Source of the DNA: an uncultured Eubacteriales bacterium
Lineage (GTDB): Bacteria; Bacillota; Clostridia; Oscillospirales; CAG-272
Reading direction: 5' to 3'
NCBI GenBank assembly: GCA_902462015.1
Contig: CABPZV010000121.1
Location: 1-6,302, forward strand
Length of the DNA: 6,302 bases
Shown: in pieces, positions 5,377-6,302 of the stretch
Numbering within the stretch: the first letter of the stretch is position 1
Layout: each line of letters starts with the position of its first letter
Program-made: the position numbers and the translations under genes
The notes under the pieces: generated by a model
The model's database searches: none
The model's input: the letters and a program-made list of their open reading frames with translations, nothing else
Told to the model about the DNA's origin: nothing

Positions 5377-5391
5377 TGCCCGATAAGGGCA
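5377..5391 (+). promoter_or_regulatory. Small GC-rich hairpin just before the binding-protein ribosome site
   Basis: TGCCC (5377-5381), loop GATAA, GGGCA (5387-5391) form a perfect 5-bp stem three nt before AAAGGAGG (5394-5401). No T-tract follows, so it is not a terminator. Intergenic hairpins near binding-protein genes often act in mRNA processing or stability, allowing more binding protein than membrane subunits; that role here is inference. Confidence 0.4.
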
Positions 5392-5409
5392 TAAAAGGAG
5401 GAAATCCAA

Positions 5410-6302
5410 ATGAAAAAAATAAGAAAGATTCTGTTTACACTTCTTGCGGCGACTGTCGCAGCAGGAACCGTACTTCCGCTTGCCGGATGTTCAAACAATG
5501 ACACAAACGGAGGAGGTACAAGCGAAAATAAAACTATTGCGGTCATTGCCAAAGGCGAGTCACACGCATTTTGGCAGTCGGTTAAATCAGGCGCCGAAGA
5601 TGCAGCAAAAAAATACGGATATACAATTACCTTCCGTGGACCTGCAAGCGAAAGCGCAAAGGATCTTCCGTCACAGCAGGAAATGGTTCAGACCGCACTT
5701 TCAAACAACGTTGCCGGAATGGTGCTCGGAACAATCGGAGAAGGCTTTACAGATATGCTTGCCCAAGCGTATGACAAAAAAATTCCTGTTGTTCAGTTTG
5801 ACTCAGGAATTTGGGCAAAGGATATAGAAGCTCTCAACTCTCAGAATAAAAATCCTATTATTTCATCCGTCGCTACAAGTAATACTCTTGCAGCCGGACT
5901 CGCGGCAGAAAATTTCTTCGCAGAAATCAAAGATGACATTGCAGTGTCAGAAAATTATGTTGTAGGTGTTATACAGCACGACGAAACACAAACGGGAATA
6001 GATCGGGCACAGGGATTTATTGACAAATTTACCGAGCTTGCAAACGCAGACAGTACGACAAACGGCAAATATAAAATTGAAAAGGAAGTAAAGCCCGGCG
6101 ACGCAGACAATGCATACAAGGCGGCGCTCGAAGCGCTCTTTGAAAAAGGTGCTAATGCAATCTTCATGTCAAATGAAGGTGTTGTTAAACAGGTATATGA
6201 CGCCGTTACAGCAGCAGGCGGAAAATATGACAATATTATGTTTTGCGGCTTTGACGCAGGTTCTAAACAAATCGAATGGATGAAAGCGTCTTCGGGCGCT
6301 AA
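5410..6302 (+). CDS. Sugar ABC importer substrate-binding lipoprotein (RbsB-like), cut by the right window edge
   Basis: The frame is open for 297 codons to the window edge and lacks only the C-terminal end. Residues 1-27 form a lipoprotein signal peptide: MKKIRK, a hydrophobic stretch, and the lipobox LAGC with Cys27 as the lipidated residue. The mature protein would be anchored to the outer face of the membrane and deliver sugar to the permease. A polar Gly/Ser/Asn linker (28-40) leads into a periplasmic-binding-protein type I fold: AVIAKGESHAFWQSVKSGAEDA (44-65), VVQFDSG (127-133), DRAQGF (198-203), FMSNEG (252-257) and FCGFDAG (278-284). Compared with ribose-binding protein, the aromatic pair FW (54-55), Asp131, Arg199, Asn255 and Asp282 fall at sugar-contacting positions, while Ser132 stands where RbsB has Arg. 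Ribose is therefore not assured. AAAGGAGG lies 8 nt before the ATG, and the gene follows the permease by 67 bp. Confidence 0.93.
   Translation, partial: MKKIRKILFTLLAATVAAGTVLPLAGCSNNDTNGGGTSENKTIAVIAKGESHAFWQSVKSGAEDAAKKYGYTITFRGPASESAKDLPSQQEMVQTALSNNVAGMVLGTIGEGFTDMLAQAYDKKIPVVQFDSGIWAKDIEALNSQNKNPIISSVATSNTLAAGLAAENFFAEIKDDIAVSENYVVGVIQHDETQTGIDRAQGFIDKFTELANADSTTNGKYKIEKEVKPGDADNAYKAALEALFEKGANAIFMSNEGVVKQVYDAVTAAGGKYDNIMFCGFDAGSKQIEWMKASSGA

Noticed and set aside
5444..5827. 127-codon plus-strand frame in the right part of the window
   Set aside because: It is a shadow in another frame of the substrate-binding protein, whose own frame is open from 5410 to the edge with a signal peptide and family motifs.

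Overview
The window looks like a chromosomal stretch from a low-to-mid GC Gram-positive anaerobe of the Clostridia (Oscillospiraceae/Lachnospiraceae-like gut Firmicutes). The reasons are strong AGGAGG-type ribosome sites, sigma-A promoters close to consensus, AT-rich intergenic DNA, a lipoprotein sugar-binding protein, and a citrate synthase N-terminus of the clostridial type. This placement is inference from protein style, not a database result. I see no insertion sequence, CRISPR array, tRNA or rRNA.

Layout. Positions 1-334 (minus) hold the N-terminal part of a citrate synthase gene that runs off the left edge; it has its own extended -10 promoter. Positions 541-1233 (minus) encode a PnuC-type vitamin/nucleoside transporter. 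Its near-consensus promoter starts just after the upstream gene, and its roughly 115-nt leader can fold into a terminator-like hairpin with a competing hairpin, so it is a candidate attenuator or riboswitch of no class I recognise. Positions 1394-2260 (minus) encode an AraC-family regulator with an N-terminal cupin domain.

A 486-bp AT-rich divergent region (2261-2746) separates the regulator from a plus-strand sugar ABC importer operon: a duplicated ATPase of the RbsA/MglA type (2747-4240), an RbsC-type permease (4275-5342) and a lipoprotein substrate-binding protein (5410 to the right edge, truncated). The divergent region holds a perfect-consensus promoter (TTGACA, 17 bp, TATAAT) pointing towards the regulator and a weaker promoter pointing towards the transporter. 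A GACAATT...GTCA motif sits at each -35 box, 55 bp apart. The regulator transcript would carry a leader of about 300 nt ending in a perfect palindrome directly beside its ribosome site.

How it works together (inference): the cupin-AraC protein probably senses a sugar or derivative, represses its own strong promoter and activates the weak transporter promoter through the paired motifs. The transporter would take up a pentose or hexose whose identity cannot be read from this window. The citrate synthase and PnuC genes appear to be separate units downstream of the regulator on the minus strand. The genes belong to known families; the more open questions are in the non-coding leaders.
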